From NCBI GenBank assembly GCA_030037105.1, contig JASHRY010000106.1:1-14743 (forward strand): DNA of 14,743 nucleotides, given 5' to 3'. Positions 8,807-14,743 of the stretch are shown here, one piece after another (the stretch's first letter is position 1; the number at the start of each line of letters is the position of its first letter). The notes beneath the pieces were generated by a model, which searched no databases, was not told the DNA's origin, and saw nothing but the letters and a program-made list of their open reading frames with translations. This stretch comes from Xanthobacteraceae bacterium. Its GTDB lineage: Bacteria > Pseudomonadota > Alphaproteobacteria > Rhizobiales > Xanthobacteraceae. The position numbers and the translations under genes are program-made.

Positions 8807-8836
8807 CTCCTCCCTCCGGAAGGGGGGATTGAGGAG
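8807..8836. repeat. intergenic inverted repeat (stem-loop) between divergent genes
   Basis: CTCCTC (8807-8812) pairs with GAGGAG (8831-8836). CCTCC (8813-8817) then pairs with GGGGG (8823-8827) with one G-T wobble, leaving a GGAAG loop and a three-base bulge. The purine/pyrimidine-rich stem recalls the short palindromic repeats common between genes in Hyphomicrobiales genomes. It lies within the 204-base region separating the MFS start (8739) and the molybdenum hydroxylase start (8944). It could affect either leader or be a dispersed repeat. Only a genome-wide copy count would tell. Confidence 0.45.
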
Positions 8837-8898
8837 AGGGACAAGCGAAGGCGGCTGAATTTGCGACAGGGTTGCCTTCAGCGATCGGCGGTTTCGTT

Positions 8899-8904
8899 TA
8901 TAAA
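8899..8904 (+). promoter_or_regulatory. candidate -10 element for the molybdenum hydroxylase gene
   Basis: TATAAA (8899-8904) matches the sigma70 -10 at 5 of 6 positions and would start transcription near 8911, giving a leader of about 33 bases. No good -35 lies at the right distance: TTGCCT (8872-8877) is 21 bases away, and TTCAGC at 15 is poor. It may therefore need an activator. No comparably clear promoter was seen for the divergent MFS gene. Confidence 0.3.
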
Positions 8905-8943
8905 GGGCCCGCGCGAAGCCCAAAAGGCGCTCCGGAACAGAGC

Positions 8944-11283
8944 ATGGATGCAAAAACGCAATACCGCGCGACAAATGAGCCGCGCGTCGAAGATAACGCT
9001 CTGGTGCGCGGCCGCGGCCGCTACATGGCCGACGCGCCGCTGCCGACCCAGGCCTATGCCTGTTTCGTGCGCTCGCCGCATGCCTTTGCCCGCATCGTCA
9101 AGGTGGACGTCGAGGCGGCCATGACTGTGCCCGGCGTCGTCGGCGTGCTGACCGGGAAAGACATGGAGGGGATCGGCAGCATCAGCCGCCATCCGCCGCT
9201 CGGCGGCCGCGGCGGCAAGGCACTGATCACGCCGCACCGGCCGGCGCTCGCGCGCGAACGCGCCATGCATATCGGCGAGGCGGTCGCCATGGTGGTCGCC
9301 GAAAGCGCGGCCGCGGCGCAGGATGCCGCCGAGCTCGTCACCGTCGTATACGAGGCGCTGGCGCCGGTCGTTGACGCGCGCGCGGCGCTCGCGCCGGGCG
9401 CGCCGCAAGTCTGGCCGGAGGCGCCGGGCAATCTGGCGATCGACTGGCCGGGCCCGGCCGCGGACCCTGCGGCCAATTCCCGCCAAGTCGACGCTATTTT
9501 CGCCGCCGCGAAATTCGTCGCCCGGATCGCGGTGATGAACCAGCGCATGGCGGTCGCCTCGATGGAGCCGCGCGGAGCGACCGCGAGCTACGACGCGGCC
9601 GCCGACAGTTACATGCTGCGCGTCTGCTCGCAGGGCACGACCGCCATGCGCAACGTCCTCGCCGCCATCATGAAAGTGCCGAAGGAACGCCTGCGCGTGC
9701 GGACCGAAGACGTCGGCGGCGCCTTCGGTCTGAAAACCGGCCCCTATCCCGAATATGTCGCGCAATTGCTCGGCGCCAGGAAATTCGGACGGCCGATTCA
9801 CTGGATGTCGAGCCGCTCCGAAGCGTTCCTCAGCGACAATCAGGCGCGGGACATCCATTCCGAGGCGGAGCTTGCGCTCGACGGGAGCGGACGCTTCCTG
9901 GCGCTGCGCATCCGCAACACCGCCAATCTCGGCGCCTATGTCGGCGCGGTCGGAGCCAATATCCCGGCGGTGAATTTTACCCGCTGCCTGCCCGGCATGT
10001 ACGACATCAGACATATCGACATCGGTACACGCTGTGCGTTCACCAACACGCTGCCGACCGCACCCTATCGCGGTGCCGGGCGGCCGGAGGCGAACTACGT
10101 GCTCGAGCGTGTGGTCGAGGAAGCCGCGCGCGTGAGCGGGATCGATCCGGCGAAACTGCGGCGGCGCAACCTCATTCCCGCGACCGCCATGCCGTACAAG
10201 ACCGCGGTCGGCACGACCTATGACAGCGGCGATTTCACGTCGGTGTTCGATCAGGCGCTGGAACTCGCCGATTACGCCGGCATTGAAGCGCGTCGGCACC
10301 ACGCGAAAGCGCGCGGCAAATACCGCGGCATCGGCATTTCCTGCATGCTGGAGCACGCCGGCGGTTCGCCGATCGAAGGCGCGCGGTTCATCTTTCCGGG
10401 CGACGGCACGGTCACGCTTAATCTCAATGTGCAGTCGACCGGCCAGGGACACGCCTCGGTCTTTCCCCGCCTGGTTGCCGATCGCCTGGGAATTCCGCGC
10501 GACAGGGTCACCCACAAGCACGGCGATTCCGCCCTCGATATCGCCGGTTATGCTTCGGTCGGCTCGCGTTCGGCGATGACAGCGGGCGCCGCGATCGTCA
10601 AATGCATCGACCTCATGCTGGAGAAGGGCAGACGCATCGCGGCAATGCTGCTCGAAGCCGCCGAAGGCGACGTCGCCTACGCGGCCGGCAGCTTCGCCGT
10701 GGTCGGCACCGACCGTCGCATCTCGCTGTTCGAGGTCGCCGCGCGCGCGGCCGAGCTGAGCAAGTGCGGCGCGATCGCGGAAGACCTCGATACCAAGGCC
10801 ACGACGGAAACGCCGCTCACCTTTCCCAACGGCGTGCACGTCGCCGAGGTCGAGATCGATCCGGAGACCGGGCACATGGATGTCGTCGCCTACACGGCGG
10901 TCGATGATTGCGGCAACGTGCTCGACGACATGATCGTCGAGGGCCAATTGCACGGCGCGTTGGCGCAGGGGCTCGGACAGGCGCTGATGGAGCAGGTGAT
11001 CTACGACGAGGCCGGGCAGCTCGCCACCGGCTCGTTCACGGATTATGCCATGCCGCGGGCCGCCGACATGCCGCCCATTCGCGACGCGCTCCTGTGCGTG
11101 CCGGCGACGACCAATCCGCTCGGCGTGAAGGGAGTTGGCGAGGCGGGCACCACCGCCTCGATCGCGGCGGTCATGAACGCCGTCGCCGACGCCGTTCCGG
11201 GCGGCGGCGCGGCGCGCCTCGATATGCCGGCCAGCGCGGCGCGCTTATGGGAAGCGTGCCGACGGGCAAAAGCCGCCGCGTGA
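8944..11283 (+). CDS. xanthine dehydrogenase/aldehyde oxidase family molybdopterin-binding subunit (CoxL-like, form II type)
   Basis: This is the catalytic large subunit of a cytoplasmic-type molybdenum hydroxylase. Such enzymes oxidise aldehydes, purines or N-heterocycles with water as oxygen source. The 779-residue product opens with the family's VRGRGRYMAD (about 21-30). GGAFGLK at about 258-264 and PYRGAGRPEANY at about 373-384 line the cofactor pocket, and KGVGEAGTT holds the catalytic Glu at about 733. The pocket motif is AxYRGAGR-like rather than the AYxCSFR of true (form I) CO dehydrogenase, so CO oxidation is unlikely. No Tat or Sec signal is visible. ATG 8944 fits the family N-terminus and follows a weak GGA; the frame opens earlier at 8872 but adds 24 unlike residues. 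No FAD or [2Fe-2S] subunit gene adjoins it: MFS lies divergently upstream and purE follows with its own promoter. Substrate is unknown. Confidence 0.93.
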   Translation: MDAKTQYRATNEPRVEDNALVRGRGRYMADAPLPTQAYACFVRSPHAFARIVKVDVEAAMTVPGVVGVLTGKDMEGIGSISRHPPLGGRGGKALITPHRPALARERAMHIGEAVAMVVAESAAAAQDAAELVTVVYEALAPVVDARAALAPGAPQVWPEAPGNLAIDWPGPAADPAANSRQVDAIFAAAKFVARIAVMNQRMAVASMEPRGATASYDAAADSYMLRVCSQGTTAMRNVLAAIMKVPKERLRVRTEDVGGAFGLKTGPYPEYVAQLLGARKFGRPIHWMSSRSEAFLSDNQARDIHSEAELALDGSGRFLALRIRNTANLGAYVGAVGANIPAVNFTRCLPGMYDIRHIDIGTRCAFTNTLPTAPYRGAGRPEANYVLERVVEEAARVSGIDPAKLRRRNLIPATAMPYKTAVGTTYDSGDFTSVFDQALELADYAGIEARRHHAKARGKYRGIGISCMLEHAGGSPIEGARFIFPGDGTVTLNLNVQSTGQGHASVFPRLVADRLGIPRDRVTHKHGDSALDIAGYASVGSRSAMTAGAAIVKCIDLMLEKGRRIAAMLLEAAEGDVAYAAGSFAVVGTDRRISLFEVAARAAELSKCGAIAEDLDTKATTETPLTFPNGVHVAEVEIDPETGHMDVVAYTAVDDCGNVLDDMIVEGQLHGALAQGLGQALMEQVIYDEAGQLATGSFTDYAMPRAADMPPIRDALLCVPATTNPLGVKGVGEAGTTASIAAVMNAVADAVPGGGAARLDMPASAARLWEACRRAKAAA

Positions 11284-11319
11284 GAAAGGCGAAAAAAATC
11301 GATCCGTGTGACCAGAGCC

Positions 11320-11347
11320 TTGCCACCCCAAGGGCCGTGCCTATAAT
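11320..11347 (+). promoter_or_regulatory. sigma70-type promoter of purEK
   Basis: TTGCCA (11320-11325, 4 of 6 matches) and a perfect TATAAT (11342-11347) are spaced by 16 bases, giving a predicted transcript start near 11354. This is the best promoter in the window and lies in the 93-base gap between the molybdenum hydroxylase stop and purE. The leader to the preferred purE start would be about 23 bases, too short for a riboswitch. Confidence 0.7.
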
Positions 11348-11376
11348 CCGGCGCTTCCTCCGTGCAGGGGATTGGT

Positions 11377-11880
11377 TTGCCGCCGACGGAAGCGAAATCC
11401 GTTGCCATCATCATGGGTAGCCAGTCCGACTGGCAGACCATGAAACATGCCGCCGAGACGCTCGACGCGCTCGGGGTGGCCTATGAGGCGCGCATCATCT
11501 CCGCCCACCGTACGCCCGAGCGCCTCTACGCCTTCGCCCGCGGCGCGAAAAACGCCGGCTTCAAGGTGATCATCGCCGGCGCGGGCGGAGCCGCGCATTT
11601 GCCGGGCATGGCGGCGGCGCTCACCACTCTTCCGGTCTTTGGCGTGCCGATCGAGTCGAAGGCGCTGTCGGGGCTCGATTCGCTTTATTCCATCGTGCAG
11701 ATGCCGCCCGGCGTTGCGGTCGGCACCCTGGCGATCGGCCAAGCCGGCGCCGTCAACGCCGCGCTGCTCGCGGCGAGCGTGTTGGCGCTGAGCGATCCGG
11801 CGCTGGGGCAACGGCTTGAGACCTGGCGACAGCGCCAGACCGCCGCCGTTGCCGAAGCACCCAAGGACGCCGGAGCGTGA
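11377..11880 (+). CDS. purE: N5-carboxyaminoimidazole ribonucleotide mutase PurE
   Basis: PurE (class I) rearranges N5-CAIR to CAIR in de novo purine synthesis, directly after the PurK reaction. Motifs are intact: GSQSDW (14-19), SAHRTPERL (42-50, with His44 as the catalytic histidine) and the phosphate-binding [12 protein letters not shown] (67-78). Length of 167 residues is typical. I prefer TTG 11377 because AGGGG (11366-11370) sits six bases before it. The frame also starts at GTG 11362, but that lies only about eight bases after the predicted transcript start and has no ribosome site. The first ATG (11410) falls inside the nucleotide-binding motif and is too late. The stop overlaps the start of purK by four bases, which indicates translational coupling and an operon. 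Confidence 0.97.
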   Translation: MPPTEAKSVAIIMGSQSDWQTMKHAAETLDALGVAYEARIISAHRTPERLYAFARGAKNAGFKVIIAGAGGAAHLPGMAAALTTLPVFGVPIESKALSGLDSLYSIVQMPPGVAVGTLAIGQAGAVNAALLAASVLALSDPALGQRLETWRQRQTAAVAEAPKDAGA

Positions 11881-12995
11881 GCGCGTCCGCGCCCGTTCTC
11901 GAACCTGGAGCCACGATCGGCATCCTCGGCAGCGGCCAACTCGGCCGCATGCTGGCGCTGGCGGCGGCGCGCCTCGGCTTCAAATGCCATATCTTTGCCC
12001 CTGACTCCGACTCGCCCGCCTTCGATGTCGTGCGGCGGGTGACCTGCGCCGAATACACCGACACGCAGGCGCTCGACCGTTTCGCCGCCGACGTCGACAT
12101 CGTCACCTATGAATTCGAGAACGTGCCGGCGGAGGCGGCAATGTTTCTCGCCGCGCGGGTTCCGGTGCTGCCCGATCCGCAGGTTCTGGCGACGACTCAG
12201 GATCGGCTCGCGGAAAAAACCTTCGTCAGCGGTCTCGGCATCCGCACCGCTCCCTACGCCGCGGTCGCCCAGCCCGCCGAGCTTGCGGCGACGCTTGGCC
12301 GGATTGGCCGCCCCGCCGTGCTGAAGACGCGCCGCTTCGGTTACGACGGCAAAGGCCAGGCGACGATCGGGAACGGCACAGATCCCGAAACGGCCTGGCG
12401 CGAAGTCGGCGGGCAGCCTTGCATCCTCGAAGCCTTCGTGCCGTTCGCGCGCGAGGTTTCGGTCGTGGCCGCGCGCGGGCGCGACGGCGGCGTCGCATGT
12501 TTCGACGTGACCGAGAACGAGCATCGCGAACATATATTAAAGGTTTCGCGCGTGCCCGCCGTACTTTCCGAAGCCGGCGCGGCGCAGGCGCGGCAGATCG
12601 CCGAAACGATCGCGCAGAAGTTCGCCTATGTCGGGGTGCTGGCGGTCGAGATGTTCGTGCTGCGCGACGGCGACGAAATCCTCGTCAACGAGATCGCGCC
12701 GCGTGTGCATAATTCCGGCCATTGGACGCTCGACGGCGCTTCGGTTTCGCAGTTCGAGCAGCACATCGGCGCGGTTGCCGGTTGGCCGCTCGGCAAGCCC
12801 ATCCGCCGCGGCCGCGTGGAAATGGTGAACCTCATCGGCAACGAGGTCGAGGATTATCGGTCCTGGCTCACGGTTCCCGGCGCCGCCGTGCATCTCTACG
12901 GCAAAGCCGCCGTGCGCCCCGGCCGCAAGATGGGACACGTGACCCGGGTCTTTGCGGATGAGAGCGTACACGGCGTCACAAATAAGAGCGACTGA
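11877..12995 (+). CDS. purK: N5-carboxyaminoimidazole ribonucleotide synthase PurK
   Basis: PurK is an ATP-grasp ligase that makes N5-CAIR from AIR, bicarbonate and ATP, feeding PurE. The 372-residue protein shows the N-terminal GSGQLGRM (18-25), YEFENVP (78-84), the ATP-grasp lysine region [12 protein letters not shown] (150-161), and the C-terminal metal/ATP-binding [14 protein letters not shown] (about 271-284). Length and motif order are normal. It starts at GTG 11877 inside the last codons of purE, as a GTGA overlap, so its translation is likely coupled to purE. Expression should follow the promoter at 11320-11347. Its stop marks the end of the uniformly high-GC part of the window. Confidence 0.98.
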   Translation: MSASAPVLEPGATIGILGSGQLGRMLALAAARLGFKCHIFAPDSDSPAFDVVRRVTCAEYTDTQALDRFAADVDIVTYEFENVPAEAAMFLAARVPVLPDPQVLATTQDRLAEKTFVSGLGIRTAPYAAVAQPAELAATLGRIGRPAVLKTRRFGYDGKGQATIGNGTDPETAWREVGGQPCILEAFVPFAREVSVVAARGRDGGVACFDVTENEHREHILKVSRVPAVLSEAGAAQARQIAETIAQKFAYVGVLAVEMFVLRDGDEILVNEIAPRVHNSGHWTLDGASVSQFEQHIGAVAGWPLGKPIRRGRVEMVNLIGNEVEDYRSWLTVPGAAVHLYGKAAVRPGRKMGHVTRVFADESVHGVTNKSD

Positions 12996-13000
12996 TTGGC

Positions 13001-13022
13001 AGCGCGGCATGCTTTTCGCGCT
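13001..13022 (+). terminator. weak stem-loop after purK
   Basis: AGCGCG (13001-13006) and CGCGCT (13017-13022) form a six-base stem with a ten-base loop containing TTTT, starting five bases after the purK stop. No U-tract follows the stem, so it is at best an imperfect terminator or a 3'-end stabiliser. The rest of 12996-13104 shows no gene. Confidence 0.3.
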
Positions 13023-13104
13023 TGCCTGGTTTGGGCTGAGCCGCGTCCACCATTTCGGCCAACTCTGTCATAGGCCAAAGCGTACTTCGCGGATGAAAGT
13101 TGAG

Positions 13105-13133
13105 TTGACTCTGCCTTTCGAACGAGATTGAAT
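13105..13133 (+). promoter_or_regulatory. candidate promoter of the tetR-ligase operon
   Basis: TTGACT (13105-13110, 5 of 6 consensus matches) and TTGAAT (13128-13133, 4 of 6) are separated by exactly 17 bases. The predicted transcript start near 13140 leaves a leader of about 26 bases that holds the ribosome site. The -10 overlaps the near-palindrome at 13129-13146, as expected for a repressed promoter. Confidence 0.5.
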
Positions 13134-13146
13134 GACCAATCACTCA
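13129..13146. promoter_or_regulatory. near-palindromic operator candidate for the adjacent TetR regulator
   Basis: TGAATGA-CCAA-TCACTCA is an 18-base inverted repeat with 7-base arms that match at 6 of 7 positions. It covers the candidate -10 and the predicted start of transcription, 20 bases before the tetR start codon. Size, symmetry and position are typical of TetR-family autoregulatory operators. Binding by this particular protein is inference. Confidence 0.5.
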
Positions 13147-13150
13147 GAAA

Positions 13151-13156
13151 GAGGAG
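13151..13156 (+). promoter_or_regulatory. ribosome binding site fixing the GTG start of tetR
   Basis: GAGGAG lies nine bases before GTG 13166. It is the strongest Shine-Dalgarno sequence near a start in this window and decides the non-ATG start. Confidence 0.7.
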
Positions 13157-13165
13157 ATAAAGTAC

Positions 13166-13810
13166 GTGCAAAGTACAGCTCCGAAAATTCAAGATAAGGA
13201 ATTAGTCAAGGAGCGGCAGATAGCCATAATTATTGCGGCAAAGAAAGTATTCGGTCAAAAAGGTTTCCATGACTCCACAGTAAAAGACATCGCAGACGCC
13301 GCTAATATGACCCAGGGCAACCTTTATAACTACATAAGATCGAAGGACGAAATTCTATTTCTAGTCTGCGATCACTTAATTTCTTCCTATCAGGATGCCA
13401 TTATTGAGGCCACTCAAGTCACCAAGGGATCGGCAAGCAAGCTAAAAGCTGCATTGGGTGCACTCATTGAGCAGATGCAGCAGCACCAGGATGATCTGCT
13501 GCTCATCTACCAAGAAAGCCATCTCTTGCGAGGCGATGCGCTAGACATCGTCCTAAACCGCGTTAGCAGTTTTGTGGATTTTTTCGTCGATCTGATCAAT
13601 AGGGCCGAACAGGACGGCCATCTGGTCACTCGAAATCCCGGCGTCACCGCGAACATTCTGACCTTTCTTCCGACCATGGTCGCGCTGCGGCGGTGGGATT
13701 TGAAAAATCGCTCGCAGCCGGACGAGTTGGTTCAGGATCTTGTCGCGTTCATGGTTCGCGGGCTGAATCTACGCGAGGGCAAGCTTTTGGCGGTGGACGG
13801 TGCATCATGA
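13166..13810 (+). CDS. TetR/AcrR-family transcriptional regulator
   Basis: The 214-residue protein has a standard TetR N-terminal DNA-binding domain (about 17-64). Its helix-turn-helix runs through STVKDIADAANMTQGNLYNYI, followed by the conserved RSKDEIL. The all-helical C-terminal half should bind a small ligand and dimerise. TetR proteins next to CoA ligases often respond to acyl- or aryl-CoA esters and repress their own operon. A near-palindrome on the predicted promoter supports autoregulation. Start is GTG 13166 with GAGGAG upstream. The stop overlaps the ATG of the next gene (ATGA), indicating an operon with translational coupling. The first part of the gene is markedly poorer in GC than purK (hand counts of 40%, 40% and 50% in the three 60-base blocks from 13141, against 70% for the block at 12301), suggesting acquired DNA. 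Ligand unknown. Confidence 0.93.
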   Translation: MQSTAPKIQDKELVKERQIAIIIAAKKVFGQKGFHDSTVKDIADAANMTQGNLYNYIRSKDEILFLVCDHLISSYQDAIIEATQVTKGSASKLKAALGALIEQMQQHQDDLLLIYQESHLLRGDALDIVLNRVSSFVDFFVDLINRAEQDGHLVTRNPGVTANILTFLPTMVALRRWDLKNRSQPDELVQDLVAFMVRGLNLREGKLLAVDGAS

Positions 13811-14743
13811 AGGGCGGCATCGGTGAAGCAACCAGGCAAGCAACCAGGAAGGATTTCGTACGCCCCCATAAACAACCCCACGTGACAAACCTCCTTGAAG
13901 GACGCGATCGAGCGGAAGTCGAGGATCACCAGTTTCAAAAGACGATTAGGCAAACACGTTGGATTGTTCGATCGCCTTTTTGGGCAGAAGCCTTCACGGC
14001 CTCTGCGAAGACCGCAGATGGCCTGCGGCATCCCGACGATCTATTGAATCTTCCCACCCTTAATAAGCAGAAGTATCGCGACGCGCTGGTACGACACCCG
14101 CCTTACGGAGGATTCTTATGTGAACCGCTTTCGACGATTGAAAGGGAGGGAGCCTACATTTTCCGAACCACGGGAACGACAGGAAGACAGGCGTCCATCA
14201 TCAAGTCAAAAAAGGATATGCAGGCGTTTGCGGTGTGCGGCGCACGAAACATGTCCATCGCAGGGGTCACCGCTGGCGATTATGTCTTTATGACTTATCC
14301 ATACACGATGTGGACGGCCGCGTGGGGATTTTACCACGGCGCTCCACTCATCGGTGCGACCATCGTGCCGGCTGGCGCGCCGCTTCCGACCGAAACGCGC
14401 ATCTCGCTACTCGAGGAATACAAGCCGCGTGCTCTCGTGTGCACTCCGTCCTATGCGTTGGCTTTTGCGAACGCCATCCGAGCGGCCGGCAAAGATCCGA
14501 CAGCCATGGGTGTGGAACTCATTATCGCTGGCGGCGAGCCGTTTTCGCATGCCCGCCGTCTGCGAATCGAGGAGGCATGGGGGGCACCGGGAGGAGTTCG
14601 AAATTTCTCGGGGATCTCCGAAGTCGCGGGCGTGTACCTTGGCGCAGAATGTCACGCGCAATGCGGGATGCATGTCTATGAAGACGTGTTGCGATGTGAC
14701 GTCCTCGTACCTCATACCGACGCGTGGGCCGACGCCAAAGATG
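13807..14743 (+). CDS. phenylacetate-CoA ligase (PaaK)-like adenylate-forming enzyme, 3' part outside the window
   Basis: An uninterrupted frame from ATG 13807 to the window end (312 full codons) encodes the N-terminal part of a PaaK-type ligase. These enzymes adenylate an aromatic or other carboxylic acid and usually transfer it to CoA. Visible landmarks are SPFWAEAF and LPTLNKQKYRD (about 55-92), as in PaaK N-termini, then the ATP-binding RTTGTTGR (120-127). Further on come CTPSYAL (212-218), IIAGGEPF (239-246), NFSGISEVAG (266-275), which corresponds to the YGLSE motif, and GMHVYEDVL (about 288-296). The YGLSE tyrosine position is altered here. The first 45 or so residues are an unusual polar, basic extension containing a four-residue duplication. 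The ATGA overlap with tetR implies co-expression. The C-terminal lid domain is not visible. The substrate cannot be read from sequence; a carrier-protein-loading or F390-synthetase-like role is also possible. Confidence 0.85.
   Translation, partial: MKGGIGEATRQATRKDFVRPHKQPHVTNLLEGRDRAEVEDHQFQKTIRQTRWIVRSPFWAEAFTASAKTADGLRHPDDLLNLPTLNKQKYRDALVRHPPYGGFLCEPLSTIEREGAYIFRTTGTTGRQASIIKSKKDMQAFAVCGARNMSIAGVTAGDYVFMTYPYTMWTAAWGFYHGAPLIGATIVPAGAPLPTETRISLLEEYKPRALVCTPSYALAFANAIRAAGKDPTAMGVELIIAGGEPFSHARRLRIEEAWGAPGGVRNFSGISEVAGVYLGAECHAQCGMHVYEDVLRCDVLVPHTDAWADAKD
13826..13849 (+). repeat. 12-base tandem duplication near the start of the ligase gene
   Basis: AAGCAACCAGGC (13826-13837) is followed directly by AAGCAACCAGGA (13838-13849), 11 of 12 bases identical. 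It is in frame and duplicates Ala-Thr-Arg in the N-terminal extension (ATRQATRK). A change of copy number would alter length without shifting the frame. Confidence 0.6.

Noticed and set aside
8740..8844. Longer MFS start at ATG 8844
   Set aside because: It would add 35 polar residues before TM1 and be encoded through the inverted repeat at 8807-8836. ATG 8739 gives the usual length for the family.
8740..8943. Possible molybdenum-cofactor riboswitch before the CoxL-like gene
   Set aside because: Only one simple stem-loop is present. I see none of the multi-helix conserved core expected of that aptamer, and the predicted leader is about 33 bases.
8878..10953. 691-codon minus-strand open frame opposite the CoxL-like gene
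   Set aside because: The plus-strand frame has all family motifs. The antisense translation is Arg/Asp/His-rich with no recognisable domain.
8944..11283. Calling the CoxL-like gene carbon monoxide dehydrogenase
   Set aside because: The form I active-site loop AYxCSFR is absent (PYRGAGR instead), and coxM and coxS are missing.
11281..11376. Possible purine riboswitch before purE
   Set aside because: The predicted transcript starts about 23 bases before the purE start, leaving no room for an aptamer, and no purine or PRPP aptamer-like pattern is visible.
12996..13165. Searched for a tRNA, att repeat or gene remnant at the composition break
   Set aside because: No cloverleaf, direct repeat or degraded coding sequence could be recognised; only a weak stem-loop and the tetR promoter region are seen.
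14235..14715. Short open frames on both strands inside 14235-14715
   Set aside because: They overlap the continuous PaaK-like frame, which carries recognisable motifs throughout. The alternatives have none.

Overview
The window looks like the chromosome of a high-GC alphaproteobacterium, most likely a Hyphomicrobiales (Xanthobacteraceae/Bradyrhizobium-like) species. This rests on the strong G/C third-position bias, the GlnD and PurE/PurK sequence style, and the many molybdenum hydroxylase and Bcr/CflA genes. The taxonomic call is inference, because no rRNA or other phylogenetic marker is present.

Layout, left to right. (1) 1-3027: a short leader, then glnD, the nitrogen-status sensor that uridylylates PII. 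(2) 3028-3119: a 92-base spacer with two strong predicted DNA/RNA structures, then a class A penicillin-binding protein (3120-5222). (3) 5240-8739, minus strand: a Bcr/CflA-type MFS exporter followed by a Tat-exported IorB-like molybdopterin oxidoreductase subunit, probably co-transcribed. (4) 8944-11283, plus strand, divergent from the exporter: a second, cytoplasmic-type xanthine-dehydrogenase-family molybdopterin subunit. Neither molybdenum subunit has a [2Fe-2S] or FAD partner gene in the window. (5) 11320-12995: a clear sigma70-type promoter and the purEK operon of de novo purine synthesis, with a 4-base stop/start overlap. (6) 12996-13165: a gene-free stretch where base composition drops from about 70% GC (hand count inside purK) to about 40%. 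(7) 13166 to the right edge: a TetR-family regulator translationally coupled to a phenylacetate-CoA-ligase-like adenylating enzyme that runs out of the window.

Housekeeping functions (nitrogen sensing, peptidoglycan synthesis, purine synthesis) are thus interleaved with accessory oxidation, export and acid-activation genes. The most promising part is the right end. The TetR gene has a plausible TTGACT-17-TTGAAT promoter, with an 18-base near-palindrome on its -10 element. It sits in lower-GC DNA and leads by an ATGA overlap into an acyl/aryl-CoA ligase-like gene. This looks like the regulatory head of an imported catabolic or biosynthetic island that continues to the right. No tRNA, rRNA, CRISPR array, insertion sequence or phage gene was seen.
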